Positions 31,994 through 33,864 of a stretch of 33,864 bases of DNA are shown here, one piece after another (positions within the stretch are counted from its first letter, which is position 1; every line of letters starts with the position of its first letter). The notes under the pieces were generated by a model. That model searched no databases. It saw nothing but the letters and a program-made list of their open reading frames with translations, and was not told where the DNA came from. The stretch is from NCBI GenBank assembly GCA_028821125.1, contig JAPPHD010000023.1, positions 1-33,864 of the forward strand. The letters are read 5' to 3'. Position numbers and translations under genes: made by a program. The stretch is from Gammaproteobacteria bacterium. Its GTDB lineage: Bacteria > Pseudomonadota > Gammaproteobacteria > Pseudomonadales > Azotimanducaceae.

Positions 31994-32452
31994 ATGTATG
32001 CAGGCCAACTCGTGTTCTCCCAGATCATGGCCCATCTGCCGATGCCTGTCTTGCGCCGGTGCGTTCGCCGCTATGGGGGAAACCGTTACGTCAAAACCTT
32101 CCCCTGCCTCTCGCAGTTTCTGTGCATGGCATTCGCGCAATTGGCCCGCCGCGAGAGCTTGCGCGACATCGAAGTCTGTCTGCGCGCCCAGCACAACAAG
32201 CTCTACCACATGGGCATCCGCGGCAAGGTCTCGCGCAACACGCTGGCCAACGCCAACAAACAGCGCGACTGGCGCATCTACGCCGAGTTCGCCCAGGCGC
32301 TGATCCGCATTGCGCGGCCGCTGTACGCCGAGGACGACCTGGGCTTGGAACTCGACAACACCGTCTATGCCCTGGATGCCTCGACCATCGACCTGTGCCT
32401 TTCGGTCTTTCCCTGGGCGCTGTTCCGGTCCACGAAGTCCGGTGTCAAGCTG
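31994..32452 (+). pseudogene. IS4-family transposase (DUF4372 type), 3' truncated
   Basis: ATG 31994 starts MYAGQLVFSQIMAHLPM, then CVRRYGGNRYVKTFPCLSQF and ARRESLRDIEVCLRAQ, the DUF4372 N-terminal domain of IS4 relatives. The first catalytic Asp is present in ALDASTIDLCLSVFPW. Similarity stops after STKSGVKL near 32452, so the second Asp, the Glu and about 220 residues are missing. Confidence 0.8.
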
Positions 32453-32572
32453 TGCTACCAACGGTGTGAACTTGTATCAGATCCACCGGTTTGAAGTTGT
32501 AGGAATTCGAGCCGTGTTTTCGGCGGTCACGCTTCGGGGTTGGCGTCTTTCATCCGGAAGCTTTTTCCCTCT

Positions 32573-32770
32573 ATGACACTGCCGCGCGAGCTCGTGGAAC
32601 GGCTCGACGAAGTGATCTCGGCGGGCGGAGGCGTCCGGGCTGCGCAGCGAGCACCGCAATCCGTTGGGTGCCGGGTGCGGATACGTCATTGACGGACGGG
32701 ACGGCGAACGCCAACCCGAGACCGCTCTGGCCGCATCGACCCAAACTGGCACCCGCCGGCGCGGCCGACA
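32573..32770 (+). pseudogene. IS630-like transposase remnant
   Basis: One frame reads MTLPRELVERLDEVISAGGG and VRAAQR, a second gives STAIRWVPGAD from 32650. Together they resemble the N-terminal helix-turn-helix of IS630-family transposases (RERVVAAVEAG...AARRF...VSTAIRWV). A frameshift and small deletion separate the two parts, and nothing recognisable follows. Confidence 0.45.
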
Positions 32771-32854
32771 CGAAACGCCCGACTACGCACCGCCATCCAC
32801 CCGGCGAGGACAGCAATCGAGCTAACGACCCCCTGCCACGTGGTTAGAGCGCTT

Positions 32855-33142
32855 TTACCGCAAGGTCTCCTCGCAGACATGTAGGTCTGAGCCTGGCGTG
32901 TACGGCTTGCAGTTCAGGCCGCACTCGTAGTCGAGGCGTTCCCAATCCCAACCGGCCGCCGCGGCGTGCCGCCGAACGGTCTCCCGGCAGGCCTCCAGCG
33001 ATGTGTTGGGAGTCAGTCTCGTGTACTCGAGCAGGTTGTTTCGATCAGGGTAGACGACGCCGGTCCACTCGTCTCTCGAACATCCCGCCAATAGGAAGAC
33101 CACCACCAGCGCGCCCCGGAACATCGGTGGTTGCATCGTCAT
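32855..33142 (-). CDS. Small Cys-rich lipoprotein, hypothetical
   Basis: 95 residues. The leader MQPPMFRGALVVVFLLAGC has a clear lipobox (LLAGC), so the mature protein is lipid-anchored. It is short and has four further cysteines (C53, C74, C78 and C90 approximately) that may form two disulfides. No family is recognised. It is surrounded by transposase remnants, and its start lies against the end of one, so it may be a passenger gene or a survivor of rearrangement. Confidence 0.6.
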   Translation of the reverse strand: MTMQPPMFRGALVVVFLLAGCSRDEWTGVVYPDRNNLLEYTRLTPNTSLEACRETVRRHAAAAGWDWERLDYECGLNCKPYTPGSDLHVCEETLR

Positions 33143-33300
33143 CGCTTCGGCACTGGCCGCGCGGACTCGACGAGATCGACCACTATCCCCAATCTCGTGC
33201 CGCCGGTGCGTTACCCCGGCTGGCGTCGCCCGGCGTCACGCGCAAAGTCTCGTGAATCATGCAGAGATTGTAGTGCATGAATTGCACCGTATCACCGAGT
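33133..33300 (-). pseudogene. IS1-like transposase C-terminal remnant
   Basis: The minus strand reads VQFMHYNLCMIHETLRVTP, close to the conserved tail of IS1-type transposases (HYNFCRIHxTLRVTPAMAAG). It then continues in other frames with AGVTHR, EIGD and VDLVESARPVPKR. At least two frameshifts are needed to read through. The upstream part of the gene is not recognisable. Confidence 0.55.
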
Positions 33301-33545
33301 ACCGTGTCGTCCCAGCCGAAAGTGAGCAGCCGCCACCGGGATGGTTCGGGCAGCGCGCCGGGGTTGCATCGCGCCAGCCTTGGGTCGTAACGTATTGCTT
33401 GCCGGTAAGCCCCGTCCGAAAACGAAGCAGCTCCCGGCCGCGGCCCGGCGGAGTTACGGTCCGCGCGGGCCAACTGCTCTTTCTTCTTCGACGGGTTCAG
33501 CTTACCCGGCCGCCGCCGGCGGGTCGCCGGGCGTTTGCGGCAAGC

Positions 33546-33604
33546 TCATGGCGCGCGCCTGACTCGGTCGAGCTACGCCCTCCCTCCCCAGGCGCGCGCC
33601 ATGA
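33546..33604. repeat. 16-bp perfect inverted repeat, 27-nt spacer
   Basis: TCATGGCGCGCGCCTG (33546-33561) and its exact reverse complement (33589-33604). The inner GGCGCGCGCC is itself palindromic. It lies in a non-coding stretch between transposase remnants. Confidence 0.8.
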
Positions 33605-33749
33605 TCTCAATCAACTTGGTTGGGAATGACAGGCTGCAAGAACAGCCTTGGCCGTGGGGAAACAACTCGGCATTTATCGCTTTGCTCCATCGCAACCGTT
33701 TGTTCGGTGATGGGTCAATGCGGCAAATGATCCTGGACTTCTACTGAAC

Positions 33750-33864
33750 TTACGCGGGGAACAACAGGTGTGGCCGCACGCGTTGGATGTACTCCCGTAC
33801 GATGCTGATGCCGCCGGTGAAGCCGTTCTCGCGCAGGCGCTGGAAGATCTGCGTGCCGGTGTAG
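33750..33864 (-). pseudogene. IS21-family IstA fragment (runs off the window)
   Basis: The minus strand reads YTGTQIFQRLRENGFTGG and then SIVREYIQRVRP, typical of the region before the DDE domain of IstA. It then ends prematurely at HLLFPA-stop (33750), where IstA should continue toward its PGExxQVDWG motif. The 5' part lies beyond the window. Confidence 0.7.

Noticed and set aside
33535-33747. A 70-codon plus-strand frame
   Set aside because: No motif or ribosome-binding site, and it spans the inverted repeat at 33546-33604.

Overview
The window looks like chromosomal (or large-replicon) DNA from a high-GC, Gram-negative, aerobic heterotroph, probably a proteobacterium. Evidence for this is a TonB-dependent receptor, a Tat-type leader, lipoprotein leaders, a periplasmic PQQ/cytochrome c dehydrogenase and a class I-type P450. 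The gene content (paired acyl-CoA dehydrogenases, MaoC dehydratase, crotonase, many SDRs, PhyH, luciferase-like flavoprotein, sulfotransferase) is typical of bacteria that degrade terpenoid-, steroid- or other alicyclic lipids. I cannot name a genus; an uncultured gammaproteobacterium or a sphingomonad-like organism would fit.

Layout. 0.1-5.5 kb: a plus-strand operon with a DMSO-reductase-family molybdoenzyme, its four-cluster ferredoxin subunit and two acyl-CoA dehydrogenases that look like a heteromer. 5.5-7.7 kb: a convergent P450 and a divergent crotonase-fold protein that lacks both hydratase glutamates. 7.7-9.5 kb: a small accessory island with a transposase scrap, five 23-bp tandem repeats, a DUF4143-type ATPase and a perfect 50-bp palindrome. 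9.5-12.9 kb (minus): a Tat-exported AttH/CrtC-like protein, two decayed extended-SDR genes and a sulfotransferase. 13.0-19.8 kb: MaoC, four SDRs, PhyH and a luciferase-like oxidoreductase in short divergent operons.

19.8-29.5 kb is the most interesting part, and it is visibly less GC-rich than the left half. A plus-strand operon encodes a PQQ/cytochrome c alcohol dehydrogenase (polyvinyl-alcohol-dehydrogenase type), a TetR regulator, an exported linalool dehydratase/isomerase-like protein with an extra C-terminal domain, a DsbA-like lipoprotein and a geraniol/aryl-alcohol-type zinc dehydrogenase, and ends at a terminator. It is followed by a TonB receptor and two cupins. The same GTCTAGTTT half-site lies in front of the operon and, as a 42-bp symmetric array, in front of the receptor, which suggests one TetR regulon for uptake and periplasmic conversion of an (isoprenoid or tertiary) alcohol. 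This function is inferred, not shown.

29.5-33.9 kb: a mobile-element graveyard. It holds an IS6-family copy with a nonsense codon that truncates an acyl-CoA dehydrogenase gene, an intact alpha/beta hydrolase, a 41-bp tandem repeat, truncated IS4-, IS630- and IS1-like transposases, one small lipoprotein and the edge of an IS21 istA gene. Dispersed repeats starting with CTAGT recur through the window. No rRNA, tRNA or CRISPR array was recognised.
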